64,000 bases of DNA, taken from contig NZ_MVIF01000007.1 in assembly GCF_002086675.1 (NCBI RefSeq), positions 1-64,000 of the forward strand, in the 5' to 3' direction. The notes under the pieces were generated by a model. It saw only the letters and a list, made by a program, of their open reading frames with translations, was not told the origin of the DNA and searched no databases. This DNA is from Mycobacterium persicum (GTDB lineage: Bacteria; Actinomycetota; Actinomycetes; Mycobacteriales; Mycobacteriaceae). The stretch's first letter is position 1; each line of letters opens with the position of its first letter. The translations under genes and the position numbers were made by a program. Positions 19,701 through 31,594 of the stretch are shown in pieces.

Positions 19701-22135
19701 ATGGTGACCTGGGTGGTCTCGATGCCGTAGTCCTGCGAATCGTCCAGGATCAGCTCGAGCACCGAGTACCCCAGCTCGTCCTGGACCAGCGCGTCGACCT
19801 TCTCGATCCACTCGGCGAACACCGGATTGCGCAGGTACAGGCTCTTGCCCATCTTGCGGTGCTGGGCGCCGAACCCGGCCAGCACCCACACCGGACCATT
19901 GGTCACCGGCCCGTCGACGCTGAACACGTTCGGCGCCTGCTTGCCCGCGGCGACGGCCCGCAGCCCCTTGATGGCTTCCTCGTGATCGTGGGCCAGCACC
20001 ACCGCGCGGGAGCGGCCGTGGTTGCGCCGCGACAGCGACCGGCCGATCGACTCCACCGACGACGCCTGCCCTTCGGGGCTTTCCATCCAGTCGGCCAGCT
20101 CGGCGGCCGCGGCCTTCTTGCGGGAGGTCAGGAACGCCGACACCGCCAGCGGGATCAGCGGGGGCTTGGGACCCTCCTGCGCCTCTTGCGCCGCAAGCTC
20201 TTCCAACGCAATTTCCTTGAGCCGCAACGCCTCCGCGGTGACGCCCGGCAACTCCGGTTCGTCGTCCTCGACAGGCGCGGTCGCGTCTGTGATGATGTTG
20301 CCGAAGTCGTCGAACCGCAGCGCGTGGCCTTCGAGCGCGGGTGCCTCGGATGGGGCGGTCTCGGCGGGCGCGGCCGCTTGCGGCTCGGGTTCGGGCTCGC
20401 GCTCGATCACGTCGCGGGGCAAGACCTCACGCACCACCACGTGCGCGTTGGCGCCTCCAAAGCCGAAGCTGGACACTCCCGCCACGGCGTAGCCGCCGTA
20501 GCGCGGCCAGTCGGTCACCGTGTCGATCACCTTCAGCCGCATCGCGTCGAAGTCGATGTAGGGGCTGGGCCCGGCGAAGTTGATCGACGGCGGCAGCTTG
20601 TCGTGCTGCAAAGCCAGCGCCACCTTGGCCATGCTGGCCGCTCCGGCCGCCGACTCCAGGTGTCCGACATTGGTTTTCACCGCGCCGAGTAGCGCCGGCC
20701 GATCGGCGGGACGACCCTTGCCGACGACGCGGCCCAGCGCCTCGGCCTCGATCGGGTCACCGAGGACGGTTCCGGTGCCGTGCGCCTCGATGTAATCGAC
20801 GGTGCGCGGATCGATGCCGGCATCCTTGTAGGCCCGGCGCAGCACGTCGGCCTGCGCGTCCTGGTTGGGCGCGATCAGGCCGTTGGACCGGCCGTCGTGG
20901 TTGACCGCGCTGCCGGCGATCACGGCGAGGATCTGGTCGCCGTCACGGCGGGCGTCGTCGACCCGCTTGAGCACCAGCATCCCGCCGCCCTCGGAGCGGG
21001 TGTAGCCGTCGGCGTCGGAAGAGAACGACTTGATCCGGCCGTCTGGTGCCAGCACCTGTCCGATCTCGTCGAAACCCAGCGTCACCACGGGGGTGATCAG
21101 CGCGTTGACGCCCCCGGCCACCGCGACGTCGCATTCGCCCATCCGCAGGGCCTGCACCGCCTGGTGGGTGGCTACCAGTGAACTCGAGCATGCGGTGTCG
21201 ACCGCGACCGAAGGGCCGCGGAAGTCGTAGAAGTAGGACACCCGGTTGGCGATGATCGAGGTGGCGGTGCCGGTGATCGCGTACGGGTGGGCAACTGTGG
21301 GGTCCGATACCGCCAGGAAGCTGTAGTCGTTGTTGGAGACGCCGACGTACACGCCGACGGCCCCGCCGCGCAGGCTCGACGCCGGGATGCGAGCGTGTTC
21401 GAGCGCCTCCCAGGTCAGCTCCAGCGCCATCCGCTGTTGCGGGTCGATGTTGTCGGCTTCGGTCTTGGCCACCGCGAAGAACTCCGAGTCGAAACCCTTG
21501 ATGTCCTTCAGGTAGCCGCCGCGGGTACGCGCCGCCTTGACCCGCTCGGCCAGGCGCGGCTCTTCGAGGAATTCCGTCCAGCGGCCCTCGGGCAGGTCGG
21601 TGATGGCGTCGCGGCCTTCCAGCAGCGCCTGCCAGGTTTCGTCGGGAGTGTTCATGTCGCCGGGCAGCCGGGTGGACAGGCCCACGATCGCGATGTCGAC
21701 CCGCTCGGCGGGGCCGTTGCGGGTCCAGTCGGTGACGTCGACGCCGTCGTCAGCCGTTTCGGGTTCGCCTTCGATGATCCGGGTGGCCAGCGACTCGATG
21801 GTCGGATGCTGGAAGGCCACCGCGACCGACAGCGTGACGCCGGTCAGGTCTTCGATGTCAGCCGCCATCGCCACGGCATCGCGTGACGACAAGCCCAACT
21901 CCACCATCGGCACCGACTCGTCGATCGAGTCCGGCGACTTGCCGACCGCCTTGCCCACCCAGTTGCGCAGCCACTGCCGCATCTCGGGGACCGTTGTTAT
22001 GCGCCGCTCCTCAGCATCGCTTCGTCCCCCGCAAGCGGGCGGTACCCCCACTGCATCGTCGCCGGCGCGCATGTCGGTCCCGCCGGCGGGCGGTTTCTCC
22101 GGGTCGTTCGCCTGGGATACGTCTATGTCAGCCAT
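16763..22135 (-). CDS. pks13: Polyketide synthase Pks13 (mycolate condensase)
   Basis: 1790 residues from the ATG at 22135. It performs the Claisen condensation joining the meromycoloyl chain (from FadD32) with the carboxylated alpha chain (from AccD4/AccA3), then transfers the product to trehalose. Domain order: N-ACP (Ser84 in [10 protein letters not shown]), KS (Cys316 in [11 protein letters not shown]), AT (Ser837 in [11 protein letters not shown]), C-ACP (Ser1300 in [11 protein letters not shown]) and thioesterase (Ser1598 in [11 protein letters not shown]). It is about 57 residues longer than M. tuberculosis Pks13 (1733): roughly 29 extra at the N-terminus before [11 protein letters not shown], the rest mainly in the Pro/Ala linker between C-ACP and TE. 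The frame is open upstream to 22855, but that is a shadow of fadD32. Confidence 0.97.
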   Translation of the reverse strand: MADIDVSQANDPEKPPAGGTDMRAGDDAVGVPPACGGRSDAEERRITTVPEMRQWLRNWVGKAVGKSPDSIDESVPMVELGLSSRDAVAMAADIEDLTGVTLSVAVAFQHPTIESLATRIIEGEPETADDGVDVTDWTRNGPAERVDIAIVGLSTRLPGDMNTPDETWQALLEGRDAITDLPEGRWTEFLEEPRLAERVKAARTRGGYLKDIKGFDSEFFAVAKTEADNIDPQQRMALELTWEALEHARIPASSLRGGAVGVYVGVSNNDYSFLAVSDPTVAHPYAITGTATSIIANRVSYFYDFRGPSVAVDTACSSSLVATHQAVQALRMGECDVAVAGGVNALITPVVTLGFDEIGQVLAPDGRIKSFSSDADGYTRSEGGGMLVLKRVDDARRDGDQILAVIAGSAVNHDGRSNGLIAPNQDAQADVLRRAYKDAGIDPRTVDYIEAHGTGTVLGDPIEAEALGRVVGKGRPADRPALLGAVKTNVGHLESAAGAASMAKVALALQHDKLPPSINFAGPSPYIDFDAMRLKVIDTVTDWPRYGGYAVAGVSSFGFGGANAHVVVREVLPRDVIEREPEPEPQAAAPAETAPSEAPALEGHALRFDDFGNIITDATAPVEDDEPELPGVTAEALRLKEIALEELAAQEAQEGPKPPLIPLAVSAFLTSRKKAAAAELADWMESPEGQASSVESIGRSLSRRNHGRSRAVVLAHDHEEAIKGLRAVAAGKQAPNVFSVDGPVTNGPVWVLAGFGAQHRKMGKSLYLRNPVFAEWIEKVDALVQDELGYSVLELILDDSQDYGIETTQVTIFAIQIALGELLKHHGAKPAAVVGQSLGEAASAYFAGGLSLRDATRTICSRSHLMGEGEAMLFGEYIRLMALVEYSADEIKTVFSDFPDLEVCVYAAPTQTVIGGPPEQVDAIIARAEAEGKFARKFQTKGASHTQQMDPLLGELAAELQGIKALSPTCGIYSTVHEGSYIKPGSEPIHDVEYWKKGLRHSVYFTHGIRNAVDTGHTTFLELAPNPVALMQVGLTTAAAGLHDAQLIPTLARKQDEVESMISTMAQLYVYGHDLDIWTLFSRATGPEDFANIPPTRFKRKEHWLDAHFSGDASVIMPGNHVALPDGRHVWEYAPRDGQTDLAALVRAAAAQVLTDAQLTAAEQRAIPADGARLVTTMTRHPGGASVQVHARIDESFTLVYDALVARAGSDAVLPVQVGAGAAITAAPALVPEASVEEPEADTLTDSLTNRYLPSDVGRWSPDSGETIADRLGLIVGSAMGYEPEDLPWEVPLIELGLDSLMAVRIKNRVEYDFDLPPIQLTAVRDANLYNVEKLIEYAVEHRDEVEQLSEYQKTQTAEEIARAQAELVSGATVSTVTAPAPDPQAAPETQAAPASDIPVPPPPTDPSGPTGNGQPNLVAAAEALNREAVAKALNSDVPPRDAAERVTFATWAIVTGKSPGGIFNPLPKLDDDKAATMAQRLSERAEGEITAEDVLTSENIEALADKVRGYLEAGQIDGFVRTLRARPEGGTKPPVFVFHPAGGSTVVYEPLLNRLPADTPMYGFERVEGSIEERAAVYVPKLIEMQGAGPYILVGWSLGGVLAYACAIGLKRLGKDVRFVGLIDAVRAGEEIPQTKEEIRKRWDRYARFAEKTFNVTIPAIPYEQLEELDDEGQVRFVLDAVRESGVQIPAGIIEHQRTSYLDNRAIDTAEIQPYDGHVTLYMADRYHDDAIMFEPRYAVRQPDGGWGEYVSDLEVVPIGGEHIQAIDEPIIAKVGEHMSRALDNVEAE

Positions 22136-22158
22136 GGGTACCTTTGTGGTTCTGGGGC

Positions 22159-24048
22159 TCAGGATTCGGTGGCAAATGCCGTCGGGGAACCGACGCCGCT
22201 GCGCAGGCTGCCGTCGAGGTAGGCGGCCCGGCACGCGCGCCGTCCGATCTTGCCGCTGGAGGTCCGGGGAATCGTGCCGGCCGACACCAACAGCAGGTCC
22301 CGCACGGTCACCCCATGCCCGACGGCGATAGCGGCACGGATGTCGTCGGCGATCGGCTGGTATTCCAGTTTGTGCGTACCGGCAGCGCGTTCGGCGACGA
22401 TCACCAGCTGCTCGGAGGTGTCCTCGGGGTCGAACTTCAGCCCGGCGTGCGGATCGTCGAACACCTTCTGCGGCAGCTGGTTGGCGGGCACCGAGAAGGC
22501 GGCCACGTAGCCGACCCGCAAGGCCTTGTTCGACTCCTGCGCGGTGAACTCCAGGTCCTGCGGGTAGTGGTTGCGGCCGTCGATGATGACCAGGTCCTTG
22601 ATCCGGCCCGCTATATAGAGGTGTCCCTTGAAGTAGGTGCCGTAGTCGCCGGTGCGCACCCACAGGCCGTCGTCGGGGGCTCCCTCGGCGTGTGACTCGC
22701 TGATCCGCGACTTCAGGATGTTGCGGAATATCTGAGCGGATTCCTCTTCCTTGCCCCAGTACCCGATGCCCAGGTTGTTGCCGTGCAGCCAGATTTCGCC
22801 GATTTGCCCGTCCGGCAGCTCGCTGGCCGTGTCCGGGTCGACGATGACCGCCCACTCGTCGACGCCGACCTTGCCGGCCGAGACCTGCGCGACGGCATTC
22901 GGCGCGCCGGCGGGCACCTCGACGAAACGCTGATTGTTGAGCTCGTCTCGGTCCACATGGATGACGGTCGGCGGCTCGTTGGGCGCGGTAGTCGAGACGA
23001 ACAGCGTCGCCTCGGCCAGACCGTAGGACGGCTTGACCGCAGTCTCGGGCAGACCGTACGGGGCAAAGGCTTCGAAGAATTTGCGCATCGACGCCGGCGA
23101 CACCGGTTCACTGCCGTTGAGGATGCCCTTGACATTGCTGAGGTCCAATGGTGGTTCATCGTCGCGGGGCAGGCCGCGCACTGCCGCATGCTCGAAGGCA
23201 AAGTTGGGTGCGGCGGAGAAAGTTCCCCCGGTTTCGCCGGGCTTACGAGCGAGTTCGCGAATCCAGCGGCCGGGTCGGCGCACGAACGCGGCCGGAGTCA
23301 TGAAGGTGAAGCTGTGGCCCAGCACCGACGTCAGCAGCACCGTGATCAGGCCCATATCGTGGAAGAACGGCAGCCAACTGACACCGCGGTCACCTTCTTG
23401 CCCTTCCAGTGCATGCAGCACCTGCAGCACGTTTGTCGGCAGATTCAGATGGGTGATCTGCACGCCGGTCGGCGTCCGGGTCGATCCGGAGGTGTACTGC
23501 AGGTAGGCCGTGGTGGACTCGTTGGCGTCGGGCTCCTGCCAGGTCGACGCGACCTCAGTGGGAACCGCGTCGACGGCGATCACCCGGGGCCGTTCCTTTG
23601 CCGAGCGGCTACGGATGAACTTGCGCACACCCTCGGCGGAGTCGGTGGTGGTCAGAATGGTCGACGGGGTGCAGTCGTCGAGTACCGCGTGCAACCGGCC
23701 GACGTGACCCGGCTCGGCCGGGTCGAACAACGGCACCGCGATCCGGCCGGAATACAGCGCGCCGAAGAAGGAGATCAGGTAGTCCAGGTTCTGTGGGCAC
23801 AGGATGGCGATACGGTCGCCGGGCTGGGTGACCTGTTGCAGCCGGGCGCCGACGGCGCGGTTGCGCGCGCTGAACTCCGACCACAGGATGTCGCGTTCGA
23901 TGCCGTCCCGTTCGGTGGAGAAGTCCAGGAACCGGTAGGCCAGCTTGTCGCCACGCACCTTCGCCCATTTTTCGACGTGACGCACCAGATTGGTGTTCTC
24001 CGGGAACCGGATTCGTCCATTGACGATGAACGGGTTGTGGTACGCCAT
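22159..24048 (-). CDS. fadD32: Long-chain fatty acyl-AMP ligase FadD32
   Basis: 629 residues from the ATG at 24048, preceded by AGGAGAGGG at good spacing; an in-frame GTG at 24066 gives 635. It activates meromycolic acid as acyl-AMP and loads it on the N-ACP of Pks13. ANL-superfamily motifs are present: [14 protein letters not shown] (P-loop), [38 protein letters not shown] and the C-terminal Lys in [11 protein letters not shown]. The FAAL-type insertion replaces CoA binding. Upstream of pks13 by 23 bp; same operon. Confidence 0.96.
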   Translation of the reverse strand: MAYHNPFIVNGRIRFPENTNLVRHVEKWAKVRGDKLAYRFLDFSTERDGIERDILWSEFSARNRAVGARLQQVTQPGDRIAILCPQNLDYLISFFGALYSGRIAVPLFDPAEPGHVGRLHAVLDDCTPSTILTTTDSAEGVRKFIRSRSAKERPRVIAVDAVPTEVASTWQEPDANESTTAYLQYTSGSTRTPTGVQITHLNLPTNVLQVLHALEGQEGDRGVSWLPFFHDMGLITVLLTSVLGHSFTFMTPAAFVRRPGRWIRELARKPGETGGTFSAAPNFAFEHAAVRGLPRDDEPPLDLSNVKGILNGSEPVSPASMRKFFEAFAPYGLPETAVKPSYGLAEATLFVSTTAPNEPPTVIHVDRDELNNQRFVEVPAGAPNAVAQVSAGKVGVDEWAVIVDPDTASELPDGQIGEIWLHGNNLGIGYWGKEEESAQIFRNILKSRISESHAEGAPDDGLWVRTGDYGTYFKGHLYIAGRIKDLVIIDGRNHYPQDLEFTAQESNKALRVGYVAAFSVPANQLPQKVFDDPHAGLKFDPEDTSEQLVIVAERAAGTHKLEYQPIADDIRAAIAVGHGVTVRDLLLVSAGTIPRTSSGKIGRRACRAAYLDGSLRSGVGSPTAFATES

Positions 24049-24066
24049 GCCGCCCTCTCCTGTCAC

Positions 24067-24399
24067 AACACTGCTTGGTCGGCTACGCCGACAGGGTTTA
24101 CATCCTGGTCGGCTCCGCCGACGAGTTACATCCGTACGCGATCCGGCCCCTGAGCGGCGCGCACACTCGCGGGCGCGCCAATCGTTGCCGGCTACGACCC
24201 AGCCGGGTCATCCACATGCTCTTAAATTTCTCTTAATGTTAAGGGCCGTGAGGCGTCAGACCAAATCACAAGGTACCGCTGATCCCATTACGATCGGGGC
24301 ACTAGCGACTGTGTCCCGCTGCCCCAATCTGCGAGCGCCCGGCCGCTGCGGCGCCTGGGGCCCGCCCTCGCCCGCCGTGTTCGGGCCACCCGTCTCGCC
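24067..24399. promoter_or_regulatory. fadD32 upstream region with AT-rich inverted repeat
   Basis: 333 bp between the end of the Rv3802c-like gene and fadD32 with no credible gene. Besides the tandem repeat at 24076-24133 it holds an isolated AT-rich patch at about 24221-24243, including CTTAAATTTC and CTTAATGTTAAG (24232-24243, inverted repeat CTTAA/TTAAG). In a high-G+C genome such a patch is a likely promoter or regulator site for the fadD32-pks13-accD4 operon. The responsible protein is not evident. Confidence 0.4.
24076..24133. repeat. Tandem pair of hairpin repeats upstream of fadD32
   Basis: TGGTCGGCTACGCCGAC (24076-24092) and TGGTCGGCTCCGCCGAC (24106-24122) differ at one base. Each is a small palindrome (GTCGGC/GCCGAC with a 3-base loop), and each is followed within 15 bp by TTACATCC. 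They lie 28-85 bp upstream of the fadD32 start and may form RNA hairpins in its leader or bind a dimeric regulator. Confidence 0.6.
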
Positions 24400-25416
24400 T
24401 CAGCCGTGTTTGGGATGCGGCGCCTTGTCGATGAGGTCGTGAGCCCAGTTCAACGTCCATTGCGTAGCCGGCTGCCCGTCGGAGTTCCAGAATTCGGGGG
24501 TGGCGTACATCGCGTGGACCGGTTGGCCGGCCCCACCCGCCAGCGTGTTGAGGGTGGTCGGCAGATTGGCGGGACTGAACGCCTCCTGCGGGGCGGCGCA
24601 AATCAGATCGCCCTGGGCACAGATCTCGTTGGTGCGACTGTCGAGTGCGCCGAAGCCACCCGGACGCGCCCCCGTCATCGTCAAGCCGAGCCCGGACAGC
24701 ACCGGCACCTCATGCAGGGTGACCTCGGCGCCCTCGCCCGGGGGGCTGGGCGGGATGTCGTTGCCCACCCCCGGCTGGCGACGGCCATCGGCGATCAGCG
24801 TCACGCCCAGCACCAGGTCGTCATCGACCGGTCCCCGGCCGTTGCCGATATCGCTGGCCACATCGCCGGCAATCACCGCCCCCTGCGAGAAGCCGACCAC
24901 CACATAGCTGGTCAGCGGGCACTTGTTATTCATGTCCGTCATCGCCTGCACCATCGCGCGGGTGCCCTCCGCCCGGCTTTCGTTGTAGGACATCTGACCG
25001 TCGGAACTGAGCGGATTGTGGAACTGCGCGGTGTAGGGAACCGTGTACGTCTGCACCCGCGATCCGGGGAACTGCTGGGAGATCGGCCCGGTCACATTCA
25101 GTAGCAACGCCTTCGGGAACTGCACCGGGTTGAGCGGGTTGTCCTGCGGCGACGACTCCCAGGTGCCGGGTACCGCGATCAACTGCACGTCCGGGCAGGA
25201 CGCATCCTGGAAGGCTGGCCGGGGTTTGCGTGGGTGAGAGGTGGTGGGACCCGGGGTCAGCACCCCGGGCGGTACCGCGCTGGGCGGTGCTTCCTGGCGG
25301 CGCAGCATGACCACGCCGGCGACGATGACCAGCGCGACGACCGACGCCAGGGCGCCGGCCGCAACCCAGGCGAGGATTCGTTGGCGGCGTCTTCTGCGCC
25401 GGGAGTTGGTAGCCAT
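24400..25416 (-). CDS. Cutinase-like serine esterase (Rv3802c type)
   Basis: 338 residues (M. tuberculosis Rv3802c 336). A basic N-terminus ([10 protein letters not shown]) precedes a signal-anchor helix, residues about 13-34. The alpha/beta-hydrolase cutinase domain follows, with the nucleophile in [14 protein letters not shown], disulfide-forming cysteines ([25 protein letters not shown]) and the catalytic His near the C-terminus in NWAHDL. The family has phospholipase/thioesterase activity on mycolate-type lipids in the envelope and is essential in M. tuberculosis. Its conserved place beside fadD32-pks13 and the antigen 85 genes supports a role in envelope lipid remodelling. Confidence 0.9.
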   Translation of the reverse strand: MATNSRRRRRRQRILAWVAAGALASVVALVIVAGVVMLRRQEAPPSAVPPGVLTPGPTTSHPRKPRPAFQDASCPDVQLIAVPGTWESSPQDNPLNPVQFPKALLLNVTGPISQQFPGSRVQTYTVPYTAQFHNPLSSDGQMSYNESRAEGTRAMVQAMTDMNNKCPLTSYVVVGFSQGAVIAGDVASDIGNGRGPVDDDLVLGVTLIADGRRQPGVGNDIPPSPPGEGAEVTLHEVPVLSGLGLTMTGARPGGFGALDSRTNEICAQGDLICAAPQEAFSPANLPTTLNTLAGGAGQPVHAMYATPEFWNSDGQPATQWTLNWAHDLIDKAPHPKHG

Positions 25417-25645
25417 GTTCTCCTGCTAGCAGCGTCGGTAAGTTTGAGTACAGCCTGCGGTCGGCGGCGATGTCGCGCACGCTCGCCGCCCGAGCCGCCC
25501 GAAGTCACCACACCGCGTCGGCACCCAGTGGCGCCGCCCGCTGCCGCACCCCATACACGGTACCGGCTGGTGACGAAGTTCCGTCCCGGACGATGTCTAC
25601 GCCGCGTGGCCCGGGGCTGGCTAGCTGGATCCGCCCGTCGGCTCG

Positions 25646-26551
25646 CTAGCGGATCGCGCCGACGATATCGCCGGACATGGCACCCAGTTGCGCCGACCAC
25701 GAGCCCCAGCCGTTGTCGCCGCCGCCCGGGAAGTCGAAGTGACCGTTGTGCCCGCCGACGTTGCGATACTGCTGGTAGAACGACCTACTGTCGCCCATCG
25801 CCGCGCCGGCCTGACCGATCATGGCGGCAGGATCACTGGCGCCCAGGTTGGTCGGACTCCACACCCAGACGCGGGTGTTGTTCTGCGCCAGCAAAGCGAC
25901 ATGCACGCATGGGTCGTGCCACTTCCACCGGCCCAACTGTGGGGCACCCCACATGCCGTTGCCGTCCACACCGCCGAACTGCTGCAGGCCGGCGAGGATC
26001 GCGCCGTTGGTGGTGGTGCTCGACGGGTACAGAAACCCGGAGAGCGATCCGGCGAAGCCGAATCGGTCCGGGTGGAACGCGGCCAGCGCCATTGCGCCAT
26101 AGCCGCCCTGAGATGCGCCGACGGCGGCGTGACCGCCGGGCGCCAGGCCTTTGTTGGCCGCCAGCCAATCGGGAAGCTCACCGGACAGGAAGGTTTCCCA
26201 CTGCTTGCTGCCGTCCTGTTCCCAGTTGGTGTACATGCTGTAGGCACCGCCGGCCGGGGCGACCACCGAGATTCCCTTGCCAGCCAGGGTGTTCATCGCG
26301 TTACCCGCCGTAACCCAGTTGCTGACGTCGGGGCCGGCGTTGAAGGCATCCAGCAGGTACACCGCGTGCGGGCCACCGCCAAGAAACGCGACCGGGATGT
26401 CGCGGCCCATGGCGCCCGACGGCACCATCAGGGTCTCGTAGGGGGCGGCTTTGGCCGTGCCCCACGATCCTGCTGCCACGGTGACACCGCCCAACGCGAT
26501 CGACAGCACCGCAACGCAGAGCAGCCGTAGCACCACCGACAGACCCCTCAT
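25646..26551 (-). CDS. fbpD: MPT51/FbpD, antigen 85-like secreted protein
   Basis: 301 residues from the ATG at 26551 (M. tuberculosis MPT51 299); a Sec signal ends near AKA-APYE. The alpha/beta-hydrolase fold of antigen 85 is recognisable throughout (MGRDIPVAFLGGG, YSMYTNWEQDGSKQWETF, VGGHNGHFDFPGGGDNGW). The M. tuberculosis protein lacks mycolyltransferase activity and binds host matrix. As I recall it has Ala at the nucleophile position, whereas here the loop reads VGASQGGYGAM with Ser147, a canonical GxSxG. The region equivalent to the antigen 85 catalytic Glu (NLGASDPAAMIGQAG) does not show the usual FLEG motif. It lies downstream of fbpA, separated by a hairpin. Confidence 0.93.
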   Translation of the reverse strand: MRGLSVVLRLLCVAVLSIALGGVTVAAGSWGTAKAAPYETLMVPSGAMGRDIPVAFLGGGPHAVYLLDAFNAGPDVSNWVTAGNAMNTLAGKGISVVAPAGGAYSMYTNWEQDGSKQWETFLSGELPDWLAANKGLAPGGHAAVGASQGGYGAMALAAFHPDRFGFAGSLSGFLYPSSTTTNGAILAGLQQFGGVDGNGMWGAPQLGRWKWHDPCVHVALLAQNNTRVWVWSPTNLGASDPAAMIGQAGAAMGDSRSFYQQYRNVGGHNGHFDFPGGGDNGWGSWSAQLGAMSGDIVGAIR

Positions 26552-26687
26552 GTCCACCTCCATCGTGTATCGCTGCATGCCCGTAGCGCCCGACCGTGCG
26601 GCGGGTTCGAGGCACGCCCCGGCCCGCAAGGTAGCTAACCACACCGCACACAACGCGATAAAGGGGAGATAACGCAGAAGTAACCAA

Positions 26688-26715
26688 CGGCGGCGACCCC
26701 GAAGGGTCGCCGCCG
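26688..26715 (-). terminator. Hairpin between fbpA and fbpD
   Basis: CGGCGGCGACCC (26688-26699) pairs perfectly with GGGTCGCCGCCG (26704-26715) around a CGAA loop, just after the fbpA stop. There is no U-tract. Likely an intrinsic or attenuating terminator, or an mRNA-stabilising end that separates fbpA and fbpD expression. Confidence 0.65.
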
Positions 26716-26757
26716 TCGAATGCGGGTTCTCGGACGCCGTTGCGGCGCCCAGGGCGT

Positions 26758-28173
<1,416 letters not shown>

Positions 28174-30051
28174 TCACTCCCGGGCCGGGGCCGGCGGCAC
28201 GTCGGGCACCTCGAGCCCGCACCTGATGAGTTCGTTGAGCGGAACCCGGTCAATCCGGTACCTGGTGAACTCGAAGGAGTGCACCACGTTGGACACAAAA
28301 CGGCGCACGGTCAACGGCGCGCGCACCGAATTCAGCACCGCCTGGGTCGCGGGACACCGCAGGGCCGCCTCCGCCTGCGCCACCCAGGCCGGGTCGAGAT
28401 AACCCGGAACACCCGGATACCACTTCACCCACGGACCGTCGGCGATCACCCAGTCGGGGAACAAGTTCTTGTCGTGGCCGATCCGGCCGTGCTTCAACCG
28501 CTCGGTATGTTGGGCCAGCGGGTTCGCCAGCCCGATCTGATCGAGCACCCTGACGTCCAGACCCACGTTCATGCCCAACATCCCCAAATTGGTGAAAAAC
28601 ACCGCGTGCTGCGGCTTTTGGCTGGCCGGGATACCGGGAGCCGTTCCCGGCGGGATCATCGGTACCAGATCCCACTGGTTGTAGTTGCCCGACGGCAGCA
28701 GCAGCGCGCCGTCGGGGGTGTTGTCGAGCGCGGTCAGGACCGCGGCCATCCGCGGGTAATCGAGATAGTCCGCGGCGGTCAGCGGATGGGCGTGTCCGGT
28801 GGCCTGCGCGTAAAAGCGGCGCTCGTCGACGATGCCGGTATAGGTGACGTGCGTGGCGTCGTCGCCCATCCCCGGCGAGTTCGCTGCCCACAGCGACCAG
28901 CCCGCCACACCCAGCCACAGGATGCTGACGACACCGGCCAGCCAGTAACCGGTCTCTTTGGAGAAGTCCCTGCCATCGGGCAGTGACAACGGAATTACCG
29001 CCACCGGAGCCAGTAAGCAAAAGAGCGGCGCCAGCAACACGCGGCCGTGCATGAAATCGCCGCCTTGCCGGATCCAGTACAGCGCCTGCAGCAGGCCGCT
29101 GCCGACCATGAAGGCCACCACCGCCGCCGGGCTCTGCACCGCCCGCGCCAGCCGCCCGTAATCGGGCGCCACCACCGGACGCAGGAACGACGGCCTGCGA
29201 CGAGCCAGCATCAGAACCAGGCCAAGCGGCACCAAAAGCACGATCGGCACCCACAGGGCGTAGGGCCGGTTGAAATTCGAGAGATAGATCATGCCCTGCG
29301 ACCACTTGTCGCCGGCGGCGTCTTTGGCCAGCGCGGTACCGGGCACCAGTAACGCGTAGTAGCCCATCCGGAAGATCTGGTAGGCGACCGGCAGCAAGCC
29401 GCCGGCCACCACGATCAGCACCCGGCGGCGCCAGGTCCGCGCCGCGACCAGCATCATGATCAAGGCCAGGCCGCCCATCAGCGCCAGCTCGGGCCGGACC
29501 AACACGCTGCATCCCGCGACGAACGCCAGCGCACCGATGAACACCCGGCCGTGGGGACGGACCCGCAGCGGCTGCGCCCAGCACACCATCAGCCACCACA
29601 GCAGCCCGAGATAGGTGAGCACCAGCCCGCTTTCCAGCCCTGACGTGGCGAAGTCTCGCGCCGGCGGCACCGCGATATAGACCAGCGCGCCGGCCGGCAA
29701 CATGATCGCCCGGCGGCCGCGCAGGCTGGGCGCATACAACCGGCCGGTGCCGAGCATCAGCAGCGCCACCCCCAGCAACGACAGCACCAGGGCCACGGCC
29801 AGCGCCACATATTCCAGCCGCATCGGCCCGCCCACCCAGCTGGCCGCGTAGAGCAAATAGGTCCACGCCGTCGAGGTGTTGGCCTCCACCCGCTCTCCCA
29901 TGTTGAACACGGGCCCGTTGCCGGCCAGCAGATTACGCACCGTACGCAACACGATCAGACCGTCGTCGGCGATCCAGCGTCGTTGCCACGCACCCCAACC
30001 GAACAGCACGCAGATCACCGCCACGCTGACCCACAGACTGATCCGGACCAC
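28174..30051 (-). CDS. aftB: Terminal beta-1,2-arabinofuranosyltransferase AftB
   Basis: 625 residues from the GTG at 30051, matching the start VVRISLWVS and length (627) of M. tuberculosis AftB. A TTG at 30165 would add 38 residues, but that stretch is occupied by two hairpins and a T-run, so I prefer the shorter form. AftB adds the terminal beta-1,2-arabinose that carries mycolates. It is a GT-C membrane protein of about ten helices with the acidic motif IADDGLIVLRTVRNLL near residue 30 and a soluble C-terminal domain. Same strand as, and downstream of, ubiA. Confidence 0.92.
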   Translation of the reverse strand: MVRISLWVSVAVICVLFGWGAWQRRWIADDGLIVLRTVRNLLAGNGPVFNMGERVEANTSTAWTYLLYAASWVGGPMRLEYVALAVALVLSLLGVALLMLGTGRLYAPSLRGRRAIMLPAGALVYIAVPPARDFATSGLESGLVLTYLGLLWWLMVCWAQPLRVRPHGRVFIGALAFVAGCSVLVRPELALMGGLALIMMLVAARTWRRRVLIVVAGGLLPVAYQIFRMGYYALLVPGTALAKDAAGDKWSQGMIYLSNFNRPYALWVPIVLLVPLGLVLMLARRRPSFLRPVVAPDYGRLARAVQSPAAVVAFMVGSGLLQALYWIRQGGDFMHGRVLLAPLFCLLAPVAVIPLSLPDGRDFSKETGYWLAGVVSILWLGVAGWSLWAANSPGMGDDATHVTYTGIVDERRFYAQATGHAHPLTAADYLDYPRMAAVLTALDNTPDGALLLPSGNYNQWDLVPMIPPGTAPGIPASQKPQHAVFFTNLGMLGMNVGLDVRVLDQIGLANPLAQHTERLKHGRIGHDKNLFPDWVIADGPWVKWYPGVPGYLDPAWVAQAEAALRCPATQAVLNSVRAPLTVRRFVSNVVHSFEFTRYRIDRVPLNELIRCGLEVPDVPPAPARE

Positions 30052-30063
30052 CGGCTCATAGGG

Positions 30064-30124
30064 AAAAACCGGCCATCTGGCCCGCCGGACTGGGGGCCTG
30101 CGGGCCAGCGCGCTGGCCCGCAGG
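30064..30124 (-). terminator. Double hairpin with T-run after ubiA
   Basis: A 28-bp perfect palindrome, CCTGCGGGCCAGCG/CGCTGGCCCGCAGG (30097-30124), is followed on the minus strand by GGCC-AGAT-GGCC (30071-30082) and five T (30064-30068). This looks like an intrinsic terminator between ubiA and aftB, or a processing site. Confidence 0.6.
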
Positions 30125-30139
30125 GCCTTGAATCTCGAA

Positions 30140-31048
30140 CTAGCCGAAGGCAACAGCGGCCCCAACTGTTCCTATCCACGCCAGCGCCAGCAACTGCAAC
30201 ACCCGGTCGCGCAGCGCGATGTCTTCGGGCTCCCCGGCCAGCCCCCCGTCGACGTCCACGGCGTAGCGCAGGATCGCGATGGTGAACGGGACCATCGACA
30301 CCGCATACCACGAGCCCGAGTACCGGTCGCGTTCGAACGCCCACAGCCCGTAGGACACCACCACGGCGGTGGCCGAGAGCGTCCAGACGAATCGAAGGTA
30401 GGTGCTGGTATAGCTCTCCAGCGACTTGCGGATCGCCGCGCCGGTGCGCTCGGCCAGCTGCAGTTCGGCGTAGCGCTTGCCGGCCACCATGAACAGCGAC
30501 CCGAACGCCGCCGTCAGCAAGAACCACTGAGACAGCGGGATGTCGGCGGCCGCGCCGCCGGCGATGGCGCGGATCAGGTATGCCGACGACACGATGCAGA
30601 TGTCGATCACCGCTTGGTGTTTGAGGCCGTAGCAGTACCCCAGCTGCATGGCCAGGTAGACGGCCATCACCACGGCCAGGCTGGGGGTAAGCCACCAGGC
30701 AATGGCCAGCGAGGCCACCCCCAGCACCGCCGCCACCGTGTAGGCCAGCCATTCGGGCACCACACCGGCGGCGATCGGGCGGAACCTCTTGGTGGGGTGC
30801 TCGCGATCAGCCTCCACATCGCGCACGTCGTTGATCAAGTAGATCGCCGAGGCGGCCAGGCTGAACACCACGAACGCCACCGAAACCTTGGTCAGCACCT
30901 CGGCGTAGTCGTATCGGACGCCCCGGCCCGCCGCGGCCAGGGGCGCGGCCAGCACCAGGACGTTTTTCACCCATTGCCGCGGGCGCATCGCCTTGACCAC
31001 ACCAACAACCAAGTTGGCCGGAGGTCCGGTCACCAGGTCTTCGCTCAT
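30140..31048 (-). CDS. ubiA: Decaprenyl-phosphate phosphoribosyltransferase UbiA
   Basis: 302 residues from the ATG at 31048, identical in length to Rv3806c. It transfers phosphoribose from PRPP to decaprenyl phosphate, the first step to decaprenyl-phospho-arabinose, and is an ethambutol-resistance locus. UbiA-type prenyltransferase with about nine helices. The Asp-rich motif NDVRDVEADREHP (NDxxDxxxD) lies near residue 73, and the second motif region is KRYAELQLAERTG. The start overlaps the stop of the PAP2 phosphatase gene (ATGA). Confidence 0.96.
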   Translation of the reverse strand: MSEDLVTGPPANLVVGVVKAMRPRQWVKNVLVLAAPLAAAGRGVRYDYAEVLTKVSVAFVVFSLAASAIYLINDVRDVEADREHPTKRFRPIAAGVVPEWLAYTVAAVLGVASLAIAWWLTPSLAVVMAVYLAMQLGYCYGLKHQAVIDICIVSSAYLIRAIAGGAAADIPLSQWFLLTAAFGSLFMVAGKRYAELQLAERTGAAIRKSLESYTSTYLRFVWTLSATAVVVSYGLWAFERDRYSGSWYAVSMVPFTIAILRYAVDVDGGLAGEPEDIALRDRVLQLLALAWIGTVGAAVAFG

Positions 31049-31594
31049 ATCGACACACCCCTGGTTAGTCGGAGGTCGAGTCGCACCGCAACGGCGGCGA
31101 CGGCGGCGCCGAGCGCCACACCGGCGGCGACGTCGCTGGGGTAATGCACCCCCAGCAGTATTCGGGACAGCGCCATCGGCGGCACCAGCACCGCCGCGCC
31201 CAGCCCGGTCGGCAGGCCGGTGGCCCTGCTCATCAGGATGGCCGCGGCCGTGGTGGAGGTCGCGTGCGCCGACGGGAAACTCAGCTGACTGGGCGTGCCG
31301 ACATTGACCGCGACGGCGGGATGGTGCGGCCGTTTGCGCCGGACCACCCGCTTGACCAATACCGCTGCCGCGTGGGCGGCGAAGGCGCCGGCGCCGGCGA
31401 CCAGCCAATCCCGGCGTCGCCGCGGGGAAAGAACCGCTCCGAGCGCCGATACCGCCAGCCAGCCGATGCTGTGTTCGCCGAAGTGCGAAAGCCCCTGGGC
31501 CACCGTCAGCGATTCCGGTCGGTCGGCCAGCGCCGATTGAACGGCCACAATTGCAGCGGCTTCACCGTGCGCCGGTGCCCCCAACGGACGGGCT

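Noticed and set aside
18566..20692. 708-codon plus-strand open frame inside pks13
   Set aside because: Antisense to the AT and KS domains of Pks13; Arg/Gly/His-rich shadow.
30052..30165. N-terminal extension of AftB from a TTG
   Set aside because: The stretch contains a perfect 28-bp palindrome, a second hairpin and a T-run, and M. tuberculosis AftB begins at the equivalent of the later GTG.
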